A DNA stretch of 23,870 nt from DATGEP01 sp035310125 (GCA_035310125.1 DATGEP010000349.1:1-23870), one strand, 5' to 3'; shown: positions 8,143 to 16,223, numbered from the stretch's first letter. The notes: generated by a model not told the origin, from the sequence alone. Translations and numbers: made by a program.

Positions 8143-9144
8143 ATGGCAATAGTGATGGAGCCACAAGCGGATGCGCGCCGTGGCACACATGCGGCGTCCG
8201 TCCGCAACCCGGGCACGCCGCTGGATCTGGCGTTCGTCGTCGGCGCCCAGGCGAATCGCAGCGCCATTGAGCGCCGCGCAGCCACGCTGCCCGCGCGGCG
8301 AACGGTGAAGAAGGAGTGGCAGGCAGCGTGGCTGCTGCGTGCCATCACGTGCATTGACCTGACGACGCTGGCCGGCGACGACACACCCGGCAACGTGCGC
8401 CGCCTCTGCGCCAAAGCCCGCTCACCCGTTCGCGTCGATCTGCTGGAGCGACTGGGCGTGGCCCACCTCGATCTTCACACCGGCGCCGTCTGCGTCTACC
8501 ACAATCTCGTGCCGGTGGCCGTAGCGGCGCTGGCGGGATCGGGGATTCCTGTGGCCGCTGTGTCTACGGGCTTCCCCGCCGCGCAGAACGCTCTGCCGCA
8601 GAAGCTGGATGAGATTCGCGCGTCTGTGGCGGCGGGAGCCAGCGAGATTGATATCGTCATCTCGCGTGCCCATGTGCTGACGGGAAACTGGCAGGCGCTT
8701 TACGAGGAAGTGCGCGCGTTTCGCGAAGTCTGCGGTGAGGCGCACATGAAGACGATCCTGGCGACCGGCGAGCTGGGAACCCTGCGCAACGTCGCCCGCG
8801 CAAGTCAGGTCTGCATGATGGCCGGCGCCGATTTCATCAAGACCTCCACCGGCAAGGAAAGCGTCAATGCCACGCTGCCGGTGGGCCTCGTCATGGTGCG
8901 CGCCATTCGCGATTACTGCGAGCGGACCGGCTATCGGGTGGGCTTCAAGCCGGCGGGCGGCATCCGCACGGCAAAGCAGTCGCTCGACTGGCTCATGCTC
9001 ATGAAGGAAGAGCTGGGCGATCCGTGGCTGCGGCCCGCGCTGTTCCGCCTGGGGGCGAGCGGGCTACTGACCGATATCGAGCGGCAGCTCGAATACTTCG
9101 CGACAGGTCGCTACTCGGCGGCGCACCGGCATCCCATGCCATAG
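8143..9144 (+). CDS. deoC: Deoxyribose-phosphate aldolase
   Basis: A 333-residue class I aldolase that cleaves 2-deoxyribose-5-phosphate to glyceraldehyde-3-phosphate and acetaldehyde, ending deoxyribonucleoside breakdown. Seen: Schiff-base lysine K233 in DFIKTSTGKE, second lysine K269 in GFKPAGGIRT, and acidic D170 in SEIDIVIS, with spacings like those of characterised DeoC proteins. It is about 80 residues longer than the short bacterial form, the extra part being an N-terminal extension as in some larger bacterial and eukaryotic aldolases. GAGAGAGGA lies 8 bases before the ATG. galT begins 11 bp after its stop, so it probably heads a sugar operon. Confidence 0.92.
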   Translation: MAIVMEPQADARRGTHAASVRNPGTPLDLAFVVGAQANRSAIERRAATLPARRTVKKEWQAAWLLRAITCIDLTTLAGDDTPGNVRRLCAKARSPVRVDLLERLGVAHLDLHTGAVCVYHNLVPVAVAALAGSGIPVAAVSTGFPAAQNALPQKLDEIRASVAAGASEIDIVISRAHVLTGNWQALYEEVRAFREVCGEAHMKTILATGELGTLRNVARASQVCMMAGADFIKTSTGKESVNATLPVGLVMVRAIRDYCERTGYRVGFKPAGGIRTAKQSLDWLMLMKEELGDPWLRPALFRLGASGLLTDIERQLEYFATGRYSAAHRHPMP

Positions 9145-9155
9145 GAGAATGTGAC

Positions 9156-10124
9156 ATGAGCGCCGGTGAGGGCGAGGTGAACGGGGCGGCGAGCGCTGAT
9201 ACGGACGAGGCGACGAGCGGCGAAGAGACGCGGCTCGTCTGGAATCCCTTTCTCGATGAATGGACGGGGTTTTCGCCCGTCCGTATGCGCCGGCGCGAGC
9301 TAACGGCGGAATGTCCCTTTTGCGCCGACCTAACCACGGGGCGCGTCCCGCCCGATGCGCTTGCCTGGATTCGCCCGAACGACTTCCCCGCGTTCCAGCC
9401 GCCACTCGGTGAGAGCCACATCCTCATCTACAGCCCCGACCACGACCGCACCTTCGCCGAATTGACCGTGCCCGAAGTGGTGCGCGTGATTGGCCTCTGG
9501 CGGCAGGTATACACTCAGCTCGCGTCACGCTATCCCGCCATCATGACCTGGGAGACGAGCGGCGAGGCCATTGGTCAGACACAGCGACATCCTCACGGCC
9601 AGACCTACGCCCTCTCCGTGGTGCCGGACTACCTGGCGCGCGAGCTGCGCGCCGTCGCGCGCGCGGAGAGCGAAGGACGCGCCTGTCCATTCTGTGCGGA
9701 GCTGCGCACGGAGGAACACAGCTCGCGAGTGGTCTTCGCTGGCGAAGGCTGGGTAGGCTTCGTGCCCGCCTACGCGCACTATCCCTATCAGGTGCGCATC
9801 ACTCCCCGCCGGCACATCCCCACCATTGATGGCATCGCGGGTGACGGCCCAGAGACGGAGGAGCTGGCAACCGATCTGTTATGGCTCGTGCGGGCCTACA
9901 ACCGCGCGTTCAAGGCGCCTATGCCCTACATGCTGGCGATACACCAGCATGCCAGCCCGCTCTTTCACGTCCATCTGGAGATGCTCCCCGTAGGACGGGC
10001 GCCGGGCAAGCTGAAGTTCGCGGCCAGCAGCGAGATGGCCTGGGGCTTCTGGATGAACGACTCGCTGCCGGAGGAGAAAGCCGCTGAGCTACGCGCGCTC
10101 ATTACGGCAGAGGGCAACCTATGA
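9156..10124 (+). CDS. galT: Galactose-1-phosphate uridylyltransferase
   Basis: A 322-residue Leloir-pathway enzyme that exchanges UMP between UDP-glucose and galactose-1-phosphate. Seen: the active-site motif HPHGQ at 145-149 (second His is the nucleotidyl acceptor), two CPFC motifs consistent with structural metal binding, and HQHASPLFHVHLE near the C-terminus as in the HIT-like second half. The frame is open further upstream into deoC, but ATG 9156 is chosen because AGGAGA lies 8 bases before it, directly after the deoC stop. Its stop overlaps the galactokinase start (ATGA at 10121-10124), which implies translational coupling. No galE is visible in the window. Confidence 0.93.
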   Translation: MSAGEGEVNGAASADTDEATSGEETRLVWNPFLDEWTGFSPVRMRRRELTAECPFCADLTTGRVPPDALAWIRPNDFPAFQPPLGESHILIYSPDHDRTFAELTVPEVVRVIGLWRQVYTQLASRYPAIMTWETSGEAIGQTQRHPHGQTYALSVVPDYLARELRAVARAESEGRACPFCAELRTEEHSSRVVFAGEGWVGFVPAYAHYPYQVRITPRRHIPTIDGIAGDGPETEELATDLLWLVRAYNRAFKAPMPYMLAIHQHASPLFHVHLEMLPVGRAPGKLKFAASSEMAWGFWMNDSLPEEKAAELRALITAEGNL

Positions 10125-11407
10125 CGAACACGCACCGGCTGCCGCATACGCGCTACGCGCATTTACCCGCGCCGGGACGCCGCGCGGTGGATGAATATTG
10201 CCGCCATTTCGCGAACCCTGACACGAGCGAGCCGATCACCGTCGCCTGGGCGCCTGGCCGCGCCAACCTCATTGGCGAGCATACCGACTACAACGATGGC
10301 TTCGTCCTTCCGGTCGCGATTGATCGTGTCATTGCCGTCGCCGGGCGCGCCATCGCCGGTACACAGTCGTGCTGCTATTCACTGCACCACCACCGGCAAA
10401 CCTCCTTTCCCGCTGACCCTCTGGAGCTGATCGAGCTTGGCCCGCGTCTGCGCGGCTCGCTCTGGTCGCGCTACGTCCGTGGGATCGCGATACAGCTAGC
10501 CGCGCTTACCGGCGCGCCCGTGACGCCGCCCTTTGCCGCCGCCATTGCGGGGAACGTCCCCGTCGGCGGCGGTATGAGCTCGTCGGCGGCGCTGGAGGTG
10601 GCGCTAGCCACCTTTGCCGCCGCGCTCGGCGGGCCGCGCCTGCCGCCGCTGGAGACGGCGCGGCTCTGCCAGCGCGTTGATAACATACATGTGGGCGTGC
10701 GCGCGGGCATCATGGATCAAGCGGCGTCGTGCCTCGGCCGGCGGGGGCACGCGATCCTGCTGGACTGCCGCTCGCTGGCATATCAATATGTTCCCGTGCG
10801 GCTGCCAGGAATCGTGCTGGCCGTCTTTGACACTGGCGTGCCGCATTCGCTGGCGAACAGCGGCTATAACGAGCGGCGCAGCCAGTGCGAAAAAGCCGCG
10901 TCCCGGCTGGCCCGCGCCATCGCCGCGACGGATGCCGCGCGGACGGTATCCTCGCTGCGCGACATCACGCCGGAGGATCTGCGGCGATATGCGGGTGCGC
11001 TGCCAGATGTGCTGCGGCGCCGGGCACGCCATGTCGTGAGTGAGAATGCGCGGGTGCTCGCGGCGGTGGCGGCGCTGCGAACGGGCGATGCGGACACGCT
11101 GGGAACGCTTCTCTATGCCTCGCACGCGAGTCTGCGCGACGACTACGAGGTAAGCTGCCCCGAGCTGGACGCAACGGTGGAGATCGCATCGGGCGTGCCG
11201 GGCGTGTTGGGCGCGCGGCTGATGGGCGCGGGCTTCGGCGGCAGCGCGCTGATTCTCGTACGCGAGGACGCGCTGCCAGCGCTACGGGCGGCGCTCGCCA
11301 CAGACTATCCAGCGCGGACTGGCCGCGAGGGAACCCTGCACATATGCCGCATCGCGGGCGGCCCGTCGGCTGCGACGCTACTTGAGATAGGCGAGCGCAA
11401 GCCCTGA
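10121..11407 (+). CDS. galK: Galactokinase
   Basis: A 428-residue GHMP-family kinase that phosphorylates galactose with ATP at C1. Seen: galactokinase signature GRANLIGEHTDYNDG at 46-60, phosphate loop PVGGGMSSSAALE at 147-159, catalytic-type Asp in GIMDQAAS (D199), and the C-terminal GHMP motif LMGAGFGGSALILV. It overlaps galT by 4 bp, so galT and galK should be made in step. Its last 30 bp overlap, in antisense, the end of the convergent M20 amidohydrolase gene; there is no room for an intergenic terminator. Confidence 0.94.
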   Translation: MTNTHRLPHTRYAHLPAPGRRAVDEYCRHFANPDTSEPITVAWAPGRANLIGEHTDYNDGFVLPVAIDRVIAVAGRAIAGTQSCCYSLHHHRQTSFPADPLELIELGPRLRGSLWSRYVRGIAIQLAALTGAPVTPPFAAAIAGNVPVGGGMSSSAALEVALATFAAALGGPRLPPLETARLCQRVDNIHVGVRAGIMDQAASCLGRRGHAILLDCRSLAYQYVPVRLPGIVLAVFDTGVPHSLANSGYNERRSQCEKAASRLARAIAATDAARTVSSLRDITPEDLRRYAGALPDVLRRRARHVVSENARVLAAVAALRTGDADTLGTLLYASHASLRDDYEVSCPELDATVEIASGVPGVLGARLMGAGFGGSALILVREDALPALRAALATDYPARTGREGTLHICRIAGGPSAATLLEIGERKP

Positions 11408-12559
11408 CAGCAGCTCCACACCCAGCGGCAGACACGCCTCGTCAAAGTCGAAGAGCGAGCTATGGTGGGGCGCATCCAGATGGCGCTCGTGGTTGCCCGA
11501 CCCCAGGAAGATGTAGCAGCCGGGCGCGGCATTGAGGAAGAAGCTCATATCCTCAGCCCCCATGATGGGCCGCGTCGTGACGACGGAGTCGGGCGGCACA
11601 ACCGTCTCCGCGACGGTGCGTGCGAACGCGGCCATCTCGTCGTTATTGGTGGTCACCGGATAGAGCCGCTTGATGCGCACGTCGGCGGTGGCGTGCGCGG
11701 CCTCGGCCACATGCGTAGCCACCTCGCCGATTCGCCGTAGCAGCAGCTCGCGCGTCTCCGGTGTGAGGGCGCGGACGGTCCCTTGCATCTCAGCGCGGCG
11801 CGGAATGATATTATGCTTCGTCCCGCCATGAAACGCGCCAACGGTAATCACAGCGGCATCCAGCGGGTCAATCTCGCGGCTGACGATGCGCTGAAGCTCG
11901 CCGATGATGGCCGCGCCGACGGCAATCGGATCTACCGTCTGCTGGGGCGCGGCGCCATGCCCTCCTACGCCGTCCACAATAATGTCAAACTCATCCGCGC
12001 TCGCCTGGAGCGGGCCGCCCTGCACGACGAGCGTTCCCACATCATGATCGTTGGAGAGGTGCAGACCAAAGCAGGCGTCTACATGCGGATTTCCCATCAC
12101 CCCCGCCTCGATCATCGGTTTCGCACCGCCGGGACCCTCTTCCGCCGGCTGGAACACCAGCTTCACCGTCCCACGGAGCGCGTCCCGCCGCTGCATCAGC
12201 ACCTCCGCGACCCCCAGTAGAATGGCGGTGTGGCCGTCGTGTCCGCAGGCGTGCATCGCGCCAGATCGCTGCGAGGCATACTCAGCCCCCGTTTCTTCGA
12301 GAATGGGCAGCGCGTCCATATCGGCGCGCAGCAGCACACAGCGTCCCTCGGCGGTCCCGCGAATCAGTCCCACCACGCCGGTTCCCGCGATGCCCGTCTG
12401 TATCTCGACGCCCAGCCTGGTCAGGCGCTCCGCCACGTACGCGGCGGTATCGTGCTCCTGAAAGCCAAGCTCAGGATTGCGGTGGAAGTGGCGGCGGTCG
12501 GCGACAAGCTGTTCCGCCAACGTGGCAGCGGTCTCATGCACGGTGGACGCTTCGATCAT
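11378..12559 (-). CDS. M20-family amidohydrolase (N-acyl-amino-acid / hippurate hydrolase type)
   Basis: A 393-residue zinc-dependent M20D-type amidohydrolase, expected to remove the acyl group from N-acyl amino acids in the cytoplasm. Seen: LLRADMDALPI at about 76-86, metal-ligand motif MHACGHDGH at 102-110, FQPAEEG at 136-142 with the catalytic and ligand Glu pair, FGLHLSN at 164-170, a dimerisation lid with GGHGAAPQ at 199-206, and GAEDMSFF near the end. The frame stays open 84 bp upstream, but ATG 12559 is chosen because GAGGAG sits 8 bases before it. Substrate cannot be read from sequence. Confidence 0.9.
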   Translation of the reverse strand: MIEASTVHETAATLAEQLVADRRHFHRNPELGFQEHDTAAYVAERLTRLGVEIQTGIAGTGVVGLIRGTAEGRCVLLRADMDALPILEETGAEYASQRSGAMHACGHDGHTAILLGVAEVLMQRRDALRGTVKLVFQPAEEGPGGAKPMIEAGVMGNPHVDACFGLHLSNDHDVGTLVVQGGPLQASADEFDIIVDGVGGHGAAPQQTVDPIAVGAAIIGELQRIVSREIDPLDAAVITVGAFHGGTKHNIIPRRAEMQGTVRALTPETRELLLRRIGEVATHVAEAAHATADVRIKRLYPVTTNNDEMAAFARTVAETVVPPDSVVTTRPIMGAEDMSFFLNAAPGCYIFLGSGNHERHLDAPHHSSLFDFDEACLPLGVELLSGLALAYLK

Positions 12560-13386
12560 GCTTCGATCTCCTCGTGATACCTCGTGATAGTGGAAGCCAG
12601 CGATAAGTAGACATAGCCTACCGCGACCGCTGCCCCAACGCAAGCGTCAACCTCCTGGCGGTTCCTTCACGTATTCGGTGACTGCCCAGTCGGCGCGCCG
12701 CGTCGCGAGCTGGAACGATGACGATGCCAGTATGCGGCAGGCTGGCAGGACGACGTGACCAGGAGAAAAGACGGAGGGCTAGCGATGGTGGCGAGACAAA
12801 ACTACTAGGGGGCATGAGGAAGCCGGCAGGTGAACGCCCAGTGGTGAATTCTACCTCTGCCTCATCCTCCATGCTCGCTGGTCTGCCGCGTCGCCATCGG
12901 CGGTGCGTCTCACCTTTCTCTCTCGTTCTCTACCCTATTGTAGCAACAACTCGTTGCGCAATCCGTGGGAGGAGACTCGCGCGGCTGAGGGTGGGCATGG
13001 TAGCGCGGCACGCAAGCGCCCACCGCGCCACGTGCGCCACCACACCGAGTACGAGTACGTGGACGAGTGGATGCGGCGGCACGGGCACGGCCCGCCACCT
13101 GACGAAAGTGGGTAACGGGATGGGACGCTTGTGCACGGTGTGCATCAGCGAGCATCGACGCGAGATTGCTCCGCCGCGCTCGCACCACTCCGGCCCCACC
13201 CTTGTCGATGGGACAGCCGGACTTCCGACTTGGGGCGTTGGTATACGATGCAGGAGCCACGTATTGACTTCTACCGCTCAACCGTGATTCTTCCAACTGG
13301 TGTGGTCTGGTCGGTCATTTTGGTTGCCGCTGTCCCATCCACGCTGTCCCATCCACGCTGTCCCATCCACACGTCAAGCGGCTCGC
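12560..13386. other. Gene-poor stretch with possible small ORF remnants
   Basis: Over 800 bp without a convincing gene. An ORF ending at 13115 on the forward strand has a coding-like C-terminus (HHTEYEYVDEWMRRHGHG), and five bases later ATG 13120 opens a reading frame starting MGRLCTVCISEHRREI. That start resembles short zinc-binding helix-turn-helix proteins with a CxVC...R..I pattern, but the similarity stops after about 16 residues, as if truncated or frameshifted. Neither has a strong ribosome binding site. The stretch ends in a 14-bp triplicated repeat. It marks the change from dense metabolic genes to the accessory half of the window. Confidence 0.35.
13329..13370. repeat. Tandem repeat, 14 bp x 3
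   Basis: GCTGTCCCATCCAC occurs three times head to tail without mismatch (13329-13342, 13343-13356, 13357-13370), 17 bp beyond the end of the reverse-strand gene at 13387. Confidence 0.9.
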
Positions 13387-13761
13387 TCACGGCCGCTGCG
13401 CTGTTTCCAGTACCGAGGCATCAACGACAGTCCCCGCAAACTCCTTGCCGCTCGTCATCTGGTAGTCAATCTGCCTCCAGAGCCGCCGCACGTCGGCCAA
13501 CTGCACACCAAAACGCTCATCCCATCGCGCTCGCTGCCCAGGCGACACTGTCCCCACGACCTTGCCGTCATACGTGTCCTCAGTGTTCTCAGCGGGCCAC
13601 GCCGCGATGACCTGCTCCATCGCTGCAATCAACCCGTCAAGGCGCACTTCAAACTGGGTGTCGCCCAGCAGCTTCCAATAGGCCCTGCGCTGCTGGTCTG
13701 TCGGGAGCCTCGCCAGCCACTCCCGTTTCCCGCTCGCCCCCTTCAGCATGTGGTCGCTCAT
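13387..13761 (-). CDS. Hypothetical protein, 124 aa
   Basis: A soluble, helix-rich 124-residue protein (start MSDHMLKGASGKREWL) that I do not recognise. It has repeated amphipathic stretches such as RLDGLIAAMEQVIAAW and VQLADVRRLWRQIDYQM and no membrane segment or catalytic motif. Its ATG overlaps the stop of the upstream helix-turn-helix gene (ATGA at 13758-13761), so it was once, or still is, translationally coupled to it. The neighbourhood of two broken small genes suggests cargo of an integrated element. It is the only one of the three with an undisturbed frame. Confidence 0.6.
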   Translation of the reverse strand: MSDHMLKGASGKREWLARLPTDQQRRAYWKLLGDTQFEVRLDGLIAAMEQVIAAWPAENTEDTYDGKVVGTVSPGQRARWDERFGVQLADVRRLWRQIDYQMTSGKEFAGTVVDASVLETAQRP

Positions 13762-13992
13762 TTGCTTGCTTCAATTCCCTCTTGCTCCACGCGGAGCAGC
13801 CACGTCTCACAGACGTCGCGCCGCACGCGCATCGTCCCACCGCGCCCCATACGGATCATCGACACCTTGTGGCAGCGCAGCCGGTCCCGCGGCGTCCGGG
13901 TCCAGCCCTACGCCCAACCGCGCCGCCATCTCTGGCACCGTCAGGTATGTTTGCTCGGTACGTTCCGTTGTGTCTCCCTGCTTTCGTTCCAC
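13758..13992 (-). pseudogene. Excisionase/MerR-type helix-turn-helix protein, frameshifted
   Basis: Frame one, from GTG 13992, gives a typical helix-turn-helix start (QTYLTVPEMAARLGVG), then turns into nonsense and stops at 13807. One base further on, the other frame continues as a proper wing and recognition part: TPRDRLRCHKVSMIRMGRGG, then TMRVRRDVCETWLLRVEQEG, ending at 13758. Removing one base in or near the GGG run (CCC at 13906-13908 on the forward strand) joins the halves into a ~77-residue DNA-binding protein. Upstream in the second frame is a TAG stop, so that frame cannot be read alone. The repaired stop overlaps the start of the next gene by ATGA. Either a recent frameshift, programmed slippage, or a sequencing error; the first or last is more likely. 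Confidence 0.6.
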
Positions 13993-14166
13993 GTCGTGCG
14001 CATGCGTCCGCGCTGGAGCAAGCGCTTGGATTTCCCTTCGAAGAGATCGGTGAAGTCGGCGCGCGTGTCGATGGCAAAGAGGCCCTGGCCCGTTTGTGCG
14101 TGTATCTCGCCATGCTCATCGGTCACGACAAACGTACACAAACGTACGGCCCTGACTGATCATCAT
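13941..14166 (-). pseudogene. Hypothetical protein, frameshifted by a 10-bp tandem duplication
   Basis: The body reads FVVTDEHGEIHAQTGQGLF then FAIDTRADFTDLFEGKSKRL, coding-like, ending at 13941. It has no good start in its own frame except TTG 14141. Just upstream ACAAACGTAC is duplicated exactly (14128-14137, 14138-14147). Removing one copy joins the body in frame to an upstream ATG ATG (14166 or 14163) and gives MMISQGRTFVVTDEHGE. The gene is therefore inferred to have been broken by a slippage duplication. Product of about 70 residues, not recognised. Its end overlaps the start of the helix-turn-helix gene downstream, as in phage-like operons. Use of TTG 14141 as a working start remains possible. 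Confidence 0.5.
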
Positions 14167-14363
14167 GCCCGGTGGCGACACGTTTATCTCGGTCGGCATG
14201 TATCCTCGATCCTCCTGCGATCTCGTGTGCGCCTCATCAGGTCTCGCCGTCTGGCCGCAGATCCGTCAGCTGCCACGTAGGCTGCCACGTATGGAGTGTC
14301 TTGCAGCGTATCGTGCATCTCGTCCACTTCCCTGGTCAAGGTCCAGGCAGGCAGGCGCATGAA

Positions 14364-14420
14364 TTGTCCAGAGTTTTGTCCAGGGTGTTGCTTGAGGAGG
14401 GGCGAGCCCCAGGTTATGCT
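14364..14420 (+). promoter_or_regulatory. Promoter with tandem TTGTCCAG operator, copy A
   Basis: TTGTCCAG at 14364-14371 and again at 14376-14383 (12-bp period), then TTGAGG (14392-14397) as -35, a 17-bp spacer, and TATGCT (14415-14420) as -10. Spacing is identical to a second copy at 21928-21984. The direct repeat lies just upstream of the -35, where activators commonly bind. It points at the receiver-domain gene at 14535 and the SARP-type gene beyond it. Confidence 0.6.
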
Positions 14421-14534
14421 GATACGGTGGGCAGGGTCGTGTGAGCAAGTGTGCCGTAGCTGCCGGGAGAGACACGCGCTCTCCAGTGCCCAAGAATGCG
14501 GGTAAACGAGTAGTGAGTAGAATGCGGCTGTGGA

Positions 14535-15110
14535 ATGCGAACGGGAACTGCCATGAAACGAGCCACGACTACTGGGAAACGCGTCACCGCACCGCTGACT
14601 GCCACGCGTCGGACTGCCGAGTTCCTCCCGATGTGGGGTCAGCACCCCATGCGCGTGCTCATCCTGGAGGATGATCTCGATACGACAGTGGCGCTCTCCC
14701 TGGTCCTGCGTCTTGATGACGGCTTCGTCGTGGATATCGTTCGCGACGGCAACGCCTGCCTGGAGCGGCTGCGAAGACATGCGGATTGGGGCGAGACCGG
14801 CGATATACACCCCTACGATGTGCTGCTGCTCGATGTGCTGCTGCTCGATGTGCTGCTGGGCACTGGACAGGTGGGCACGCAGGTGCTTGAAACGGCCTGG
14901 GACGACCCGGAGGTGGACGTGCCGCCGGTGGTCGTCTGCACTCCAACTGCCTGCTCCAGCGCCTATCTTGCCATCCATGCACCGGCGCTCGCCGCGCACA
15001 ACATCCCCGTGGTGCTCAAGACGTTCGACACCGATGCCCTAAGGGCGGCGGTGCGTGCGGCGGTGCTCGTGAGCGCAGGTGCGCATCGTCTAGGATGTCA
15101 GGTGATGTAA
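14535..15110 (+). CDS. Stand-alone response regulator receiver protein
   Basis: A CheY-like receiver with no DNA-binding output domain. Seen: MRVLILEDDLDTTVALSL at 39-56 with the acidic pair D46/D47, the beta-3 strand with phosphoacceptor candidates D95, D100 and D105, VVVCTPTA at about 135-142, and the conserved lysine in VVLKTF near 160. The beta-3 strand is enlarged by a 15-bp in-frame tandem duplication, giving YDVLLLDVLLLDVLLG where a single DVLLLDVLL is expected. Residues 1-38 are poorly conserved and the true start may be 14553 or 14649; none has a strong ribosome binding site. No histidine kinase is next to it. It lies downstream of the TTGTCCAG promoter and 79 bp before the SARP-type gene. 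Confidence 0.75.
   Translation: MRTGTAMKRATTTGKRVTAPLTATRRTAEFLPMWGQHPMRVLILEDDLDTTVALSLVLRLDDGFVVDIVRDGNACLERLRRHADWGETGDIHPYDVLLLDVLLLDVLLGTGQVGTQVLETAWDDPEVDVPPVVVCTPTACSSAYLAIHAPALAAHNIPVVLKTFDTDALRAAVRAAVLVSAGAHRLGCQVM
14817..14859 (+). repeat. In-frame 15-bp tandem repeat within the receiver domain
   Basis: GATGTGCTGCTGCTC at 14817-14831 and 14832-14846, then a partial third copy to 14859. Each unit codes for DVLLL. It falls exactly in the strand carrying the phosphorylated aspartate. Confidence 0.9.
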
Positions 15111-15189
15111 CACGTTTCGACCACTGACCCCACTGACCACCAGCATGACCAGGAGGTGGCTCCAGAGCACCCCCATCGAGGAGGCCATC

Positions 15190-16002
15190 ATGACGACGCA
15201 GCTGGCGCAGACACCTCCGCGGGGGATAGACCAGTCGAGCTGGCCCCTCTTCATCTGCGTGCTGGGCAGCTTTCGCGTGCTCCAGGCCGGTCAGCCCCTT
15301 GCCGGACTGAGCGGGGGCAAGGCGGAGACCCTCCTGGGGCTCCTCGCGCTCCGCTACGACGTGCGCGTCCCCCGCGACACCTTGCTCGCTGGCCTCTGGC
15401 CCGACACCGATCCCGTACTGGCGCGTCAGTCGCTGAACAGCCTGGTCTATAGTCTGCACAAGCAACTGGGCGGTGCGCTGGGCGGCGCACCCCCGATTGA
15501 GTACGCCGATGGGTATTCCTGGTTGAACGTCGCGGCGGGCATAGGCGTCGATCTCGCGTGCTATGAGGCGCTCGTCAGCCAAGGCGATCGGCACCGCACT
15601 GCCGACGACCTCCCCGCTGCCTTGACTGCCTACCAGCGAGCGGTGCAGCTCTATCGCGGCGACCTGTGGAGCGGCCCTGACCTACATGTCCTCATGGAGC
15701 GTGAGCGGCTGCGGGCCTCCCATCTGACCCTCCTCGCGCGCCTGGCCGATCAGTACTATGCCAGGCACCAGTACGACGCGTGTCTCGACTGCTGCGGTCG
15801 TTTGCTCGCCAGCGATCCCTGCCGGGAGGATGCGCACCGCCTCGTGATGCGGTGCCATGTGCACCTGGGGGAGCGTGCACAGGCGCTGCGCCAGTATCGC
15901 GTCTGCACCGACCTCCTGTACGCCGAGTTTGCTGCTGCTCCTGAGCCAGCGACCGCGGCCCTCTACGAGCAGATACGATGTGACCCCGCAGGGGTCTCCT
16001 GA
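15190..16002 (+). CDS. SARP/BTAD-family transcriptional activator
   Basis: A 270-residue regulator: an OmpR-type winged-helix domain (about 20-112; FICVLGSFRVLQAGQPL, then SGGKAETLLGLLALR and the recognition region VLARQSLNSLVYSLHKQL), followed by a bacterial transcriptional activator domain of TPR-like helices (about 118-262; DLACYEALVSQG, ALTAYQRAVQLYRGDLWSG, LRQYRVCTDLLYAEF). This is the layout of small SARP regulators such as those of antibiotic clusters and of many Chloroflexota paralogs. There is no ATPase or sensor domain. ATG 15190 is preferred over 15145 because GAGGAGG lies 5 bases before it. SARPs bind direct repeats with 11-bp phasing; such repeats occur at 16651-16690. Confidence 0.85.
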   Translation: MTTQLAQTPPRGIDQSSWPLFICVLGSFRVLQAGQPLAGLSGGKAETLLGLLALRYDVRVPRDTLLAGLWPDTDPVLARQSLNSLVYSLHKQLGGALGGAPPIEYADGYSWLNVAAGIGVDLACYEALVSQGDRHRTADDLPAALTAYQRAVQLYRGDLWSGPDLHVLMERERLRASHLTLLARLADQYYARHQYDACLDCCGRLLASDPCREDAHRLVMRCHVHLGERAQALRQYRVCTDLLYAEFAAAPEPATAALYEQIRCDPAGVS

Positions 16003-16223
16003 CCCCCCCACATCCGTGCATGTCCCTGCATGTCCGCTCGTGCAGCCGAGGCCTCGCGCTCAGCTCAGGCTCTGCTGGCCAAAGGACGGCCAGGACGGCC
16101 AGGACGGGCACGGCGGCCGCCCTGGCCCCCTCATCCGTGCATCACCGCGCTCTCAGCGCGTGCGTCTACACTTCCCATGAGACTACACGTGGGAGAACCC
16201 ACACAACCTCAAGGGGGGACCGT
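16003..16223 (+). other. Intergenic stretch with 9-bp tandem repeat
   Basis: No gene seen. GGACGGCCA occurs three times in tandem at 16084-16110 (last copy one mismatch), and CATCCGTGCAT-like words recur nearby (about 16010-16030 and 16131-16141). Confidence 0.5.

Noticed and set aside
9024..9155. Upstream extension of galT
   Set aside because: Overlaps deoC and lacks family similarity; ATG 9156 has a good ribosome site.
12560..12643. Longer N-terminus for the M20 amidohydrolase
   Set aside because: The extra 28 residues are not family-like, and ATG 12559 has GAGGAG at the right distance.
12560..13000. tRNA as integration site at the island boundary
   Set aside because: No cloverleaf or GGTTCGA-type T-loop could be found on either strand by eye.
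13329..13370. CRISPR array
   Set aside because: 14-bp units are head to tail with no spacers; no cas genes in the window.
14184..14999. Long reverse-strand ORF (271 codons)
   Set aside because: It lies antisense to the receiver-domain gene, crosses promoter copy A, and its translation is low-complexity His/Arg-rich without motifs.
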